Part shown: in pieces, positions 35,446 through 47,625 of the stretch | How positions within the stretch are numbered: the stretch's first letter is position 1 | Layout: every line of letters begins with the position of its first letter | Made by a program: the position numbers and the translations under genes | Source: Zychaea mexicana | Taxonomy: Eukaryota > Mucoromycota > Mucoromycetes > Mucorales > Lichtheimiaceae | Direction of reading: 5' to 3' | Length of the DNA: 64,000 nt | NCBI RefSeq assembly: GCF_025766255.1 | Contig: NW_026516746.1 | Coordinates: 62,001-126,000, forward strand | Notes under the pieces: generated by a model | Databases searched by the model: none | The model's input: only the letters and a program-made list of their open reading frames with translations | What the model was told of the DNA's origin: nothing

Positions 35446-36560
35446 ATGACCAGTGCATCATCGACGCGGCTTTTGACCGCATTGCTACTAGTTTCTCTCG
35501 CCATCTTTGCACAAGTATCCGATGCTCTGTATTTCTACCTCGAAGGAACAGAAAAGAAATGCTTTCTCGAAGAATTGCCAAAGGAAACCATGGTCACTGG
35601 TAAAGGGCGACGCATACATATATCACGTTTTTATTTTTCGAAAATGGAATTCATGAATTAGCCCTCATGTCTTTTTTTTTCTCCAGGAACATACAAAGCC
35701 GAACAGTTTTCTGCTGTTCAGAACCAATGGATTGTGAATCCCGACGTGCGCATCCAAATCACTGTTGAGGTGAGTTATCTACCTACACCCGAAACACCTG
35801 TGATGGAATGGAAGAAAGGGAAAAAGATGTAGAAACGAAAGATAAGGAACCGGCTCACGCGTTTCCTTTACTACTGTAGGAACTTCCCCAAGAACACGTT
35901 GTAGTGGAAAGACAAAATGCAGCTTCGGATCGCTTCACATTTACTTCGGCTGATTCGGGTGATCACTCGATTTGTTTGTCGGTCGTGAGCAGCTCGTGGT
36001 TCGATTCAACCAAGACTGTAAGACAATTTAACCCCTTAGTTTTGTTTTTTTCTTCTGACATGTTAACAATATGGAAAAAAACTCACATTTATAATGGCTT
36101 TTTTTGGGTATATAGCGTATGACATTTGATATGGACTTTGATGATCCCTCTAGCGACCACCATGATCACAAGGAAACATTGGGTGGTACGTTGACAATGA
36201 TCATGGGTAGCAATTAGAATAATGGTTGAAATGGGTACTCACGGTATTGTATATGTAGCCATGGCAATGCGTATTCACGAATTGAATCAACGCGTTCAAG
36301 ATATCCGCAGAGAGCAAGCTTTCCAAAGAGTAAGTAGTGGTGATATAGGGGGAAAAGAAGAAGAAGAAGGGAATGACAAAGAGCTAATTCAACGCTTCTG
36401 CTACTTTCAGGAACGGGAAGCCGAATACCGTGATCAATCCGAACTGACTAACTCGCGTGTAGTTTGGTGGACGATCATGCAAATTGTAGTATTAGGTGCT
36501 ATTTGTGTGTGGCAGATGCGTCACTACAAGAGCTTCTTTGTAGCCAAGAAGCTCGTTTAA
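35446..36560 (+). CDS. p24-family cargo receptor, alpha subfamily (GOLD domain)
   Basis: Six exons (35446-35599, 35687-35769, 35880-36017, 36116-36185, 36259-36329, 36411-36560) give 221 residues. Order: signal peptide ending near DALYFYLEG, a GOLD domain with the paired cysteines (KKCFLEELP and SICLSV), a lumenal coiled coil ([17 protein letters not shown]), one membrane segment ([18 protein letters not shown]) and a short cytosolic tail ending FFVAKKLV. The [16 protein letters not shown] start and KKLV end match p24-alpha (TMED4/9, yeast Erp1/5/6). The FF and KK signals bind COPII and COPI coats for cycling between ER and Golgi. Such proteins act in complexes with beta, gamma and delta members, none of which is in this window. 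Confidence 0.94.
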
Positions 36561-36945
36561 AAAAGTTGATAATAGTAATAACAAGGACATCGTTTACATA
36601 TTCTTTTTTCCATATCATCTACGATGTGCATTGTGTTGATGTGTTTAACCTTGAAAATGACAGGACTCACTCCACTGATTAGATAGCGTCACTTATGTTG
36701 ACCGCCGTAATTTCCAACAAGGTTTCTTCTAGCGACCCAATACCCTTTGAGCCGTCTTGATTGAATGTCTTCCCACAGACACTGTGCTCAACGAGAGCTT
36801 AAAAAACACCAACGTACCTTGAGAAAGCAGAATCATCCGGTCGGGATTGACCAATGGAGGCTGACGATGAAATTAAGCTCGCTTGAATTTAAAGCAGCTC
36901 CCGCAGCAGCTGCGCCTGTCTTCATTTTCTTATCTGTTTTGCTTT
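36561..36945. other. Intergenic gap p24 / UVSSA
   Basis: Tandem plus-strand genes. No clear promoter elements; a short open frame here has no recognisable features. Confidence 0.5.
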
Positions 36946-39860
36946 ATGGATGTTCTAACAAGCACTCAACTTGCAAAACTCATTAAGCAAATAACGGAAA
37001 CAGGAGAATGGAATCTTGACCAAGACGATTTAAAGGTACTCGGTTCAACTTCGCTGTGGTAATTTTTTGCTCACTGCTTCGAAAATGGGAACGATCTATT
37101 TAGTCGATCAAGAACATTTGCAAACGATCCGATGCCAACGTTGATTTTACCTTTGAGCATTGGTTTGCACAAATAAAGAAAGAACATGCTCAAGTAAGCA
37201 AATATGAAATTTGTGCATTTAGCTATTGTACATACAGCTGTAGTAGCAGTAGTAGCAGTAGAGTTACTACAGCAACATGTTAACCTGTCGATACACACTT
37301 AGATTCGATATTCGTGCGTGCAACTGGCAGAACAACTATTTCAACGCTCGCACCGCTTTCGCACACTTCTTGCCGACGAATTCCCACAATTTATTGCACT
37401 TACTGTTGGGGTTCGACAAAAGAAACTACCGCCACCAGCCAGCGTGGCTACGAAATTGAAACAATATTCATTGGCATTGATCAAAGCATGGCACGACAAA
37501 TTTGCCAACAAGTATCGCCCCATTGCGATTGCTTACGATTATCTTCAACATAACGGAGTACTAGCAGCGGATCAGCCATCCCTCAATTCGATCCATTCAC
37601 AAAATGAAGACAGAGCCAATAGACTGGTATGCCCCAGTGGGTCATGTTATGCATATCATGCAATTTGTGATTGTTATGCCAGATGTTGACAACATATCTG
37701 CTTTTGAAAAAAAGGCCCGAATGCAGCCAGTGTATGAACGACGATTAGAGCAAATTGCGAGCGAATCTGAAGAGCAACTTCCCATTATCTATGAGAACCT
37801 ACAGCAAATGGTATAATATTAATGATGTTGAGCTTGGTTTGAGATAAGAGTATGTACTCACATCATACAAATCTTTGCCCAAACGTAGGAAGGTTGTTTT
37901 GAGATATTGATACCTAAATACGACGATGCTTCAGGCATCGATTTTGATGCTTTGATGAAAGGAGATATAGAATCTTCGAAAGTCGAGGCGCAAGATCACA
38001 ATACCTATAAAGAGGTATGTACAATTTGACACTTGTAACTCTGATGTATCTGTCGGTTCAAATATAATTGCTAAAAAAAGCGCTATGCAATGTTGTTAAA
38101 CAGGAAATCAGATCGCATGGTCTGGCATCTAATCGGTACAAATTGGAGATAGTCATGTCCGAGAACCCTGTGGCCGACGAGGTACACGAGTCCAATGAAA
38201 ATCAAGTTATATTTGAACAACTGCGTGAAAGCTATAAAGTGGCTCGCGATAAACATGCCAAAGAGCTGAACGGATGGATCAATAGTCTTGGGCGTATGGA
38301 TTTACAGGTACCATACAAGAAGAGAAACTTTGAGTCGATAGAATGAAGGAAAGGGAGGTATTGTCGTATACATTGGAGTAACATCTATATAACTTTTAGA
38401 ATAGCGAAGGGCGGAGGACTCTTTTGAAGAAATTGCTGGATGTCAAGGCAGAAATGACTGAAACTATACGGAAAGCCGAGCTTCTCGGTATACGGCTACC
38501 TGCAGATGACAACGCTGAAGAGTCGGAAGACGAGGACGAGTACCTGGATGAACTTTTTGAAGAAGTGGAATTACCTTCATCTTCTTCTAGGGCAAAAAAG
38601 AATGAGAAAAATCCTAGGTTGCCACCTGCTCAGCGGATTTTCCCACTTGCTTTTGAACCAGGGATGGAAGAAGATGTCACCTATAATAGGGCACACGTAT
38701 TCCCAGAAGTGAAATCATCAACCATATCTGGCCAAGAACGAGAAGCAGCATTGGAAGACAATGATAATATTGACAGGTAATGTGGACATGAATGGATGGT
38801 ATATTCTGTAACCAACTCCAAAATAAAGGTCAAGTAAAGGAAAAGGAAAAGCAACGACGAAACCGAACCAAGAAGGTAGGAAATATAGCGTCAATAATGC
38901 TACTCTCTGGTAGAACGTTTTTCCCAAAGTGAATCTGACTAAATAATTTATTTCTCTAGAACTTCTGAAACAAGCACCTGTTGTTGAGGTACATATGGTT
39001 GAGAGATAAAAGAGAGCTTTTGGACGGTCGTATATACTTGCTAAACTTTGGTTAACCCTGTAGTGGGGTGACGATCTGTTTTATTGGGACAAAAACGAAG
39101 TGCAATTTAACACCAGTGGCATTGGTAAACAGAAGGGAAAAAACGTACAAACAGGTTTAGCAATACGTCTAACAAAGGTGTACATAGAGCGATCCCATCG
39201 ATTTATGGGAGTCGGCGAGGGCTCCAACGAGATGCCAGAGCATTTACTGGAACAGTTACGCAAACGCACTATTTACTATAAACCTCAAGTACCTCAAAAC
39301 CTAAAGGTCAGCGAGAAAACAAGAAGACAAGCAAACACGCATATTACATGACTTGTTGTTTTGAAGCTGCTTTTTTCGTTAACTTCCTTGTTTAGGCTTG
39401 TAGAGCACCCCTGCGTAGTGGAAACCTTTGCCCTAGACGTGATCTTGTAACGTGCCCGTTCCATGGAAAGATTATTCCACGAGACGAGATTGGAAGACCG
39501 GTGAAGCCACAAGACAGACCATCCACATCATCTTCAGCTGCCACAACTAATACTGGTACTACAGCAGCAACCATCCAACAGCAGCCAGCAAGCCATAGTG
39601 ACTCGACCGACGATCTTTGGCAGGATATTGAAAGGGACGTAATGCGACAGGTGGATCAGCCCTTGATTGAGCCTAGCAAAGGAAAGCGGAAGCGAAAGAA
39701 ACCGCAGTCTAATTTGGCTGATGTTCGCAAAAAGAAGGAAACCAGCTTTACACGGCTTCAAAAGAGAGTGGATGCGCCACAAACGCGTCGAATGGTGGAG
39801 GAAGCACAGGATTATGAAAGGTCCATCAAAGCTAGAGACAAGAAAATGAATTTGTGGTAG
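36946..39860 (+). CDS. UVSSA: UVSSA homologue (transcription-coupled DNA repair scaffold)
   Basis: Eleven exons: 36946-37035, 37104-37193, 37303-37626, 37715-37810, 37889-38014, 38104-38307, 38400-38776, 38829-38875, 38960-38988, 39064-39306 and 39396-39860; 696 residues. The N-terminal VHS-like helical domain (about 1-140) aligns with human UVSSA at EHAQIRYSCVQLAEQLFQRSHRFR and LPPPASVATKLKQ. A middle RSHGL block follows (EIRSHGLASNRYKLE). A C-terminal CRAPLRSGNLCPRRD..TCPFHGKIIPRDE zinc motif has ligands C544, C554, C562 and H565, with the same spacing as the human protein. In animals UVSSA links stalled RNA polymerase II with CSA/CSB to TFIIH and USP7. The acidic stretch near 505-550 in the coding order may be the TFIIH-binding part (inferred). 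Exon 8 and 9 are only 47 and 29 bases. Confidence 0.93.
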
Positions 39861-40326
39861 TTTCTTTGTTTATAATTAGTCTTGTAAATTTGTTAATATA
39901 ATAATAAACCGTTACCGTCATCTTAAAAAATCATTGTTATCATTCTTCATGCATATTTTAAACGAGACGCAGCCCAAGCTCGCAACAAAATGCGCTCGGT
40001 CCAGGGCAAGCATGCACATGTATGCTATGCAGTCAAACTTTCTAGAGCATAACTTTTAATTGTTAGGATGTGCTACCAAGGGTCATACCCCATGGAAAAG
40101 GAAGGTTTTGAGATTTTTTACATAATGGTACACGCCTTGTGATATGTCTGATGGACATCTATTGCCCAAGAACGATATCAATAGGAGTTTCGATGCGAAC
40201 GAACAAACAACAGCGTACGGTATACATTTCAATCCATATTAAAATAACCGAGCAGAGCTTGTCTCACTCCCTCATCCGCTTTCACTTTTCCTTTCTAATT
40301 CTTATTGTATATCCACTAAAGCATCC
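39861..40326. other. Intergenic gap UVSSA / multicopper oxidase
   Basis: Contains AATAAT/AATAAA-like sequences just after the UVSSA stop and a CT-rich leader before the oxidase start. Nothing else recognised. Confidence 0.5.
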
Positions 40327-42205
40327 ATGATACACTTTCATGGCTTTCAATCAGCCATACTGGCATTGGCTTTGCTTTTGGGACAACAGGCCAATGCAGC
40401 AGTACGGCGCTTTGAGCTTGACATTACAGCGGACTTTGCAAATCCAGACTGTCACCAGGCACCATATCCAGCCCTTCGCGTCAACGGCCAATTCCCCGCA
40501 CCTACGCTTCGCGTTGTCAAGGGTGACGATGTAGAGGTTGTTGTGCACAACTCTGCTTATGCCTTGAATGTTTCCACAACAGTCCATTTCCACGGAATTC
40601 GGCAGTACGGCACCGTCGAGTCGGATGGCGTGCCAGATGTCACACAAGCTGCTATTCCACCAGGCCAGTCGTTCACACATCGATTTCGAGTAATCGACCA
40701 GATTGGCACTTACTTTTATCACGCGCATCAAGGAATGCAAGACGATACGGTGCAAGGAGCCTTGATTGTACACGACGACGAACGTTCAATGCCACCAGAA
40801 GATCATGCAGATTGTGGGCTCGTCGAGGGACCTTACCTATATTACGGTGAACGAACTTTGCAGCTAAGCGAATGGTGGCATCAATCCTTTGTTGACCGTG
40901 AAGAATACTACATGAGCAAGCACTTTATCTATGACAAGGGAGCTGACAGTATCTTGCTGAACGGACGTACTGTGCACCAAGATAACCATAATAGCTCGTT
41001 AGAGATGAGCACAAAGAACGTTTGCCCTGGCTACTCAGCTATTAACGTCGAGCCCAACCAAACGTACCGTTTGCGTATCATTGGTGCACACACATTCCGC
41101 ACGTTGGGTGTAGCGATTGAGCAGCATAATATGACCGTAATTGAAGCCGATGGCGAGCTCACCAAGCCCTACGAAGTCGACTGGCTTGAGATCGGACCTG
41201 GCCAGCGATTTTCGGTTTTGATCCACACTGGCGATATGAAAGCCGGCGACGAAAACGTATTCCCTATAGCCACAAGCTACCGCTGGCGCCATCGACCTTC
41301 AGGAGGTCACACCGAAAACGGATTTGCTTACTTGCGGTACACGAATAACCTCAAGCAGGAAGATGAAACTTTGTACAAGCCCGTCCTTCCTGGACGTAAT
41401 GGAAAAGAGCTTGCCGAAAGCATGCATTATCCATCATACACACTTGCTGATGGACTCCCTGTGTTCCCGAACGAAAACATCTTGGACTGGTTCTGGCCTG
41501 AAATTGCTCCCTTGGATGACTCAACTGGCACCACCTTGTTGAATGCTCAAGCGGACCGTGTGATTAAACTGCGCTCAACGTCTGTTAAACGGCCCAACAA
41601 CGAAACGCGATACCTGATGAATGACCGTGCTCCTATTTCTCGACAGCGACCTGTGCTCACCGATGTCTTGGAAAGACATATACATACAGACATGGTTGAC
41701 AAGGAAAATGATGGATTTTCACTCGATCTTCATACGTTCCCGATCAAAATGGGCGAGGTTGTGGATATTGTATTGCAAAACACAAAGGCCGGTCGGAACT
41801 GTCTTATCCATCCATGGCATACACATGGTCACTCGCACTATATGATTGCTTCAGGTCCTGGGGAGTATGTACATGAGACGCATGCTGATGTGCGGAACTA
41901 CCCAACCCCATTGTTCAGAGATGTGTCCATGGTGTATCCCACAGATACTGAAGAAAGTGGTGGCTGTGGCTGGTCCAAGATTCGAATTTATGCTGTATGT
42001 GTATATGATTAGAGTTGAACAAGAGAGAGAGGATGGTTACTGACGGTAGCATGATTTATAGGACAATCCGGGTGTTTGGGCATTACACTGCCATATTACG
42101 AGCCACATGATGCAGGGAAAGTTTGCTGTTCTCGAAGAGTCACCAGAGCTCATTGAAAAGTATCGACTGTACCGAGCTGATTATGTTACCCACCAGCAAC
42201 AATAA
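40327..42205 (+). CDS. Secreted multicopper oxidase (ascorbate-oxidase-like)
   Basis: Two exons (40327-41994, 42062-42205) give 603 residues. A signal peptide (about 1-24, ending QQANAA) precedes three cupredoxin domains. Copper motifs are complete: HFHG 87-90, YHAH 131-134, HPWHTHGH 495-502 and HCHITSH 565-571, which together hold the type 1 copper and the trinuclear cluster. LSEWWHQS and SDGVPDV resemble ascorbate oxidase more than laccase. The substrate cannot be told from sequence; ascorbate, phenols or metal ions are possible. At the position of the type 1 axial ligand, ten residues after the Cys, the sequence has Lys (K576) where ascorbate oxidase has Met. Several NxS/T sites suggest glycosylation. 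No C-terminal membrane anchor, so it is not Fet3-like in topology. Confidence 0.92.
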
Positions 42206-42828
42206 CAGTCGTTTTCTTGCTCCCGCAGACGTTGTATCTTGTTCTTTTCTACTCTTTCTGCTTAGTATGGTAGTAATAGATATATATGATAATATCAATA
42301 ATAATAATGAAAATGAAAATATAGTAAGCAGCAGTACTATTAGAGTCATCTAATTCTTACGTAAATCACCACGCTTGTAAATTGATGCAGCAGCAATGGG
42401 CCGCATATTAAAAAAATTAGTTGCCAAGACAGTTTTAGCTGTTGGTGTAGCCACATCACGAAGAAGCCTCGATCCCAAATGAGTATAAAGACGGTAAAGT
42501 AAGTTGAGCTGGCTGAACTATAGCTACGCACATCGCTCAGATTGTGTGCAAGGACTGAACAGGACAAATGTATTGTGCAAAAGGCTGATCGAAAGCAGGG
42601 GCAATTGGCCTTGTTAATATCCAGGATGGTCCAAGTCAAATATCCGTCTGTCATCACTTTAGCACCCGCGCATGAAATGAGCTGACTTAGCCACCTGATT
42701 TTTTGATGCGATGACTGTCAATGCATGCGATTCCCAAGATTTTGAATATCTGAGCACCGAATGTGTAACCTGATAAGCTTTCCTTTTTTCCCAGGAACGA
42801 ACATATATCCTAAAGGCGCGTATATAGC
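42206..42828. other. Intergenic gap oxidase / sideroflexin
   Basis: No gene recognised. A TATATAG sequence lies immediately before the sideroflexin start and is too close to act as a TATA box for it. Confidence 0.5.
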
Positions 42829-44553
42829 ATGTCGATCGATTTGAGTAAGAATTAGTTTTGGTTTTTCTCTCAGGGCATTTTGAATCTCGGTAGCAAATGA
42901 TACTCATTGTTTTAACGATACTTAAATTATAGGCAAGCCGAGATATCCCCAATCGACTTACTGGGGCCGTGTGCGTCATTTCGTCGATGTCACTGACGTT
43001 CGGTAATTACAAAAGCATTGACACCAACATTAGGTTTCTCGGTTTATACAATTATGTTATATAAAGCCACTGACCTTTCTTTTCTCTTTGTGTATTATTT
43101 CATAGCACACTGTTTGTTTCCAAGCAACAGCTTGAGGTTGCTAAGGATTTGCTTGGTCAGTATAAGCAAAACCCTAGCATGCAGGTCGATCCCGAACGGT
43201 TGTGGAAAGCAAAGAAAGGTGTTGTGTCGTCTCTTATCTCTCAAAAAGGATATACATTATCGGAAGAAGAAGATCTTTGAAGAGTCTAACTCAAAAGTGA
43301 TGCTCTAGTGGTTGATTCAACCCTTCATCCCGATACTGGCGAGCCAATTTTGCTTCCTTTCCGCATGTCTTGTTTTGTCCCAACGAACATGGTTCTCGTT
43401 CTTGGTATGCTTACGCCCAACCCTACGGTAAGCTGACGTTATATCTCTATTTAAAAGCGCATATATGACCCTTAGGGTCAAATGAAAGAAGAAATGGGCT
43501 AATCGATTGTTCCTTCCTGGTCATTAATATATAGATCAAGACTACCATCTTCTGGCAATGGGCTAACCAGAGTGTCAACGTTGCTTTCAACTCTGCCAAT
43601 GCCAACAAGTCGACGCCCATGAACTGGAGCGAAACAGCTGGTAATATTAATCTAATTACATCAAAGCTGCTGAAAGAGGGGAAGGAGTTCTGATTTGGAT
43701 CGACGGAATGCTACTATATTAGTTGCCTATGTATCTGCTGTGACAACATCCTGTGCAATCGCTGTTGGTTTGAACCAAGCTGTGCCACGATTGAATATTG
43801 CGGCATCCACCAAACGTATGCTCATGAAGTTGGTTCCTTTCACCGCCGTCGCAGCTGCAGGAACTGTCAATGTGTTTTTGATGCGCGGCAAAGAAATCAC
43901 GTTAGTTGGATGGATTTCTGTTTATGAAGTGCTCTTATTGGGATGATCTTATTTTGCAATTTGAGAGACAAACTGACAGACAACTACTCAAATGTGGGTA
44001 ACATAGTCAAGGTATCGATGTATACGATGAAAACGATGAGTGCGTGGGCAAATCAAAGAAAGCAGGTCTTGCCGCTGTTTCTCAGGTAACAAAACGAAGA
44101 AGGGGATAGTGAATTCATGAGTTTGTAAAATATATTTGTGGATACTAACTAACACCATCCGATACACAAAATGCAAAACATATAGGTTGCTTTGTCGCGT
44201 ATCTTGACAAACGCCCCTACATTGGTTGTCCCACCCTTGATCATGGATCACTTGGCCCAGAAGCCATTCTTCCAGACTAACCCCAAGGCCTTGCTTCCTC
44301 TCAACGTTGGTGAGTACCATACAACAGAAATCAGTACATATCCGCGCAGAAGGGCGTACATGTACTCACTATAAAATGTCTTTACACGATAGGTTTGATT
44401 GCATTGAGTATGTTCACCTCTTTGCCTCTGGCCATCGCCACCTTCCCACAGATCTCGTCCCTTGATACTTCTTCCATGGAAAAGGAATTCCAGAACTTGA
44501 AAGATGATAATGGAAAGCCTATTAGTCGCCTTTACTACAACAAGGGTTTATAG
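42829..44553 (+). CDS. Sideroflexin (mitochondrial serine/amino-acid carrier)
   Basis: Nine exons: 42829-42844, 42933-43002, 43106-43218, 43309-43427, 43535-43640, 43723-43900, 44007-44085, 44186-44309 and 44393-44553; 321 residues, the family length. The first coding exon is 16 bases and gives MSIDL before SKPRYPQSTYWGRVRHFVDVTD. Diagnostic segments are the HPDTGE motif, FWQWANQSVN, VPFTAVAAAGTVNVFLMR, DENDECVGKSKKA, ISSLDT and the conserved C-terminal RLYYNKGL. Sideroflexins are multi-pass inner-membrane carriers; animal SFXN1 imports serine for one-carbon metabolism and yeast Fsf1 is the fungal relative. Serine as substrate is inferred from the family. Confidence 0.95.
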
Positions 44554-44845
44554 AGATAAAATACATAAGTGCTGCGAGGAGGGGACTCTTTAATCATATA
44601 GAAAGTTTGCAATTTAGAAACAATACAAAGATCTTTTTTTTTTCTCTCTTGTATCACATGATGTTATTTTCTTTGCTAGTTTGCTAAAGCAATAAGGTTT
44701 GTCGTCGCCACCGAGTCAAGCAGCTTATTCAAGCTCCTCTCAATCTCTCATTTGCTGCTATTGAATCCGAGGAGGATACAAATACAAGAAGAATAAGACC
44801 GCCTGTTGTGGGTTTCTCATTAACCCCATTCCTTTTTATTCCATC

Positions 44846-46281
44846 ATGTTGGCCGACGAGACAAAAAAGACCGAGGTCTGGGACACAAAGACTCAAGCAT
44901 TCCATGGTGGCCAAGAACACCGTTTCCTTGACAACTTTGTCGAAGACTTCAGCGTGACGACCAACTATCTAGGTACTCCCCGCAAAGCTCTCGACGCTGC
45001 CCGGGAAGCTGTAAGTTTTTTTCAAAATTAACTTTACGCAGAGAGAAAGAGAGACAAACACCATTCCACTCTTGACACACATACACAGGAACACTAATCC
45101 CTTTTAAGAACAGATCAGCGAAGTGCATCACTACCCGGCTGCAAACCAAGAGCCTGCCAAAACCTCGCTTGCACAATTCCTCTGGCCATCCAACTACAGT
45201 GAGCATCACGGTCGTCTTTTGTTGGGTAACGGCGCTTCGGAATTAATCGACTTGGTTGTACGCAAGACTTTGTTGACATGTGTTTCTCGCGGTGTCACAA
45301 AGCCCAAGTGGAAGGGAGGTCCGTGGAACGTTCAGGTTAGTTACTGCACAAAGTGACAGAGAAAAGCGAAGCAAAAGGGTTAGGACTGATCCGGGTTCAT
45401 GGGTTCCATATAGTACCGTGAATACCAACGGAGTGCCGAGAACAACGAGTTCGAAATCATGGATCCAACATACAAGGAGCCTGTCGACTTGCTTTGCGTT
45501 GTCAATCCATGCAACCCCACTGGTGACTACTTTGACGTCGAAAGCTTGAAGGCATTTATCAAGGCCAATGTTGTTTCTGGCGGTACCGTTCTTGTTGGTA
45601 AGGAATATGCATTTTTTGATATGATCTATTGGACGGGAGAAAAGGAGACTTGAAGTAGCTTGGGGAATCAACAACTATCCAATGATGGACGACTCACTTT
45701 CTAAGATATGTGACAAAACAGACGAATCCATGCAACCATGGCACTCGAGCGATTTCCGCTCTGATTCGCTTACTTCGGCCCATGCTTTTGTCAAGGAAAT
45801 GTGGGAGCATGATCAAATTGGTGTGCACGTTATCCATTCATGGACCAAGATCTGGTCCTGCACTGGCCTGCGCGTCGGATCCGTGATCACTCCTACTGCT
45901 AGCCACTGTGAAGCTCTGCGCAAGATCCAAGTCCCGTGGTCTGTCAATGGCCCTGCCCTCAAGTTTGTTGAAGCCGTCGTTCTTGATGATGATTACATGA
46001 AGGAAACTTGGGAAAACACGACACGCTTGCGCGCTTATCTGATCGACCAACTCACTGGTTTAAACGACAAGTGGGTGTACCACGGCAAGCCATTCCTGAG
46101 CTGGGTCTGGGTGGATATGCTCTCTGAGGAGGTTGCGTCCAAGGCTATTGATTTGGCTCGTCAAGCTGGTGTGCCTGTACGAAGTGGCAAGCCCGGTTAT
46201 TCATGCCCAACGTTTGTACGGGTTGCTGTTCGCAAGGAACCAGAAATCGCACGTTTGATTAACGCCTGGAAATCCCTCTAG
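44846..46281 (+). CDS. PLP-dependent class I/II aminotransferase (HisC/CobD-like)
   Basis: Four exons (44846-45010, 45114-45335, 45414-45597, 45722-46281) give 376 residues. Fold-type I signatures: GNGASELIDLVVRKT for cofactor phosphate contact, NPCNPTGDYF (160-), the DES motif at the exon 3/4 junction holding the Asp that pairs with the pyridine nitrogen, SWTKIWSCTGLRVGS with the Schiff-base Lys at K233, and FVRVAVRKEPE with the C-terminal substrate-binding Arg. The layout is closest to histidinol-phosphate aminotransferase and CobD-like enzymes, but the substrate is not clear. It could act on an aromatic or phosphorylated amino acid. No targeting signal seen. Confidence 0.9.
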
Positions 46282-47625
46282 AAAAACCAGCGGTCAAAAG
46301 TATTATTAGATTAGTGTGATTTCTTTCTCACTATCGCTTCTTTCTCAAAAGCGTTTACTTATTTCGTGTATGTACTGTAATTTTTTAAGTGTAGAAAAGC
46401 AAGACAAAATAGCTGATACCATTTATTGTAAAGTCAATCAAATTCTGAAATAGAATACTGTAATGTAGCTGCTTGTGATACAAACGAATTGATGGATAAT
46501 CATTTTTTGCTAAGACTGTCGATAATGATGTCCATACAGTATCAGCTCCTATTCTGCCATGCTCAACCCGCTGTTGACGCGTGCACACAGCCACCCGTTG
46601 AGCATAAGGATCACCGAACTACGATGGACGACTTCGGATGCAGTAGCAAGGATGCTTTGAAGGCAATAATTGATACTCAAAAACTCGGAAATGGATCCGA
46701 GCAGCAAGATCGAAAAGCTGCTTACGTCAACAAAATAAAATTAGTATCTAATCAATTGGGTTCTATGATATTGGATCTATTTATCATTGGTCGTCTTTTC
46801 TCCCTCTTCCTCAGTCAACGTTTTGATGAGTTGCTGCTCTTTCTCGGACGTCGTGGTGAACATCACATGGAAGGTAAGCATAAAATGTTGAGTTTACAAA
46901 ATTAGGACAAACGTTAATACTAACGTGAGGCTTATGGCCCACGACCCACATCGGTGTATACACGCATACTCATGCAGATAGAGGGTTGTACAAGATACTT
47001 TCTGGAACGAACTTGACACTACTAAAAAGCTTAATACACTTCACATTCACAGCAGTGGCACAACCTTCTAGTAATGTGTATCGGATAATCGTGTAATGCT
47101 TAAGTGTCATAGGTGGAATAGATGCTTTGGCGTTTCGTATATGTAGTAATAATCGCCACAATACTGTGTTTTGCGCTTTAAAGGTATAAAAACTGACAGG
47201 GCTCGATCCAATTCTTGTTGAGTGGCGTAATTTTCAGATCTTGAGTACGTCGCGCCAATTAATTAGAACCAATAAAAAGAACAAGAGGAGAAGCTGTAGC
47301 AACATGCGCTAGTCACGAAGCAAATAACGGCAACGTTGGTGTGTTTATATGTAAATGTAGACACCCAACCTTCTTCCCTTATATACTTAATTCATATGTA
47401 GCATGAGAAACAAGCTGATGATGATCTCACGACTGAGTAAGCAACTGTCGGTTTTAAAAAAAAAATCTTTCGGGTGGCGCAACAACCAAGTTCAAGTTGG
47501 GGCTCACGTGAAAATGCTCAAGAGCCGGATCAATCGGCTGCTGGATTCAACTTTTTGATTCTTTACCTTTTATTCTCTTTCTTTTCTTTCTTGCTGTTTG
47601 GTACATCCAACAATAGCACATACCC
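46282..47625. other. Intergenic region with one possible small gene
   Basis: About 1.3 kb between the aminotransferase and the Opi1-like gene. Contains an ATG-started open frame (46492-46905, listed separately at low confidence). The rest shows nothing recognisable; the last 60 bases are a CT-rich leader. Confidence 0.45.
46492..46905 (+). CDS. Hypothetical protein (doubtful)
   Basis: Open frame of 137 residues starting MDNHFLLRLSIMM. It has a hydrophobic start and a second hydrophobic stretch (MILDLFIIGRLFSLFL). No family recognised. A GTAAGC donor-like site lies near its end after HHMEG, so it might be the first exon of a small gene. It may equally be chance. Confidence 0.2.
   Translation: MDNHFLLRLSIMMSIQYQLLFCHAQPAVDACTQPPVEHKDHRTTMDDFGCSSKDALKAIIDTQKLGNGSEQQDRKAAYVNKIKLVSNQLGSMILDLFIIGRLFSLFLSQRFDELLLFLGRRGEHHMEGKHKMLSLQN

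Noticed and set aside
37627..37682. Alternative 56-base intron in UVSSA ending at GCCAG
   Set aside because: It shifts the frame and hits a stop; the 88-base intron ending at GAAAAAAAG keeps the frame and the conserved helix.
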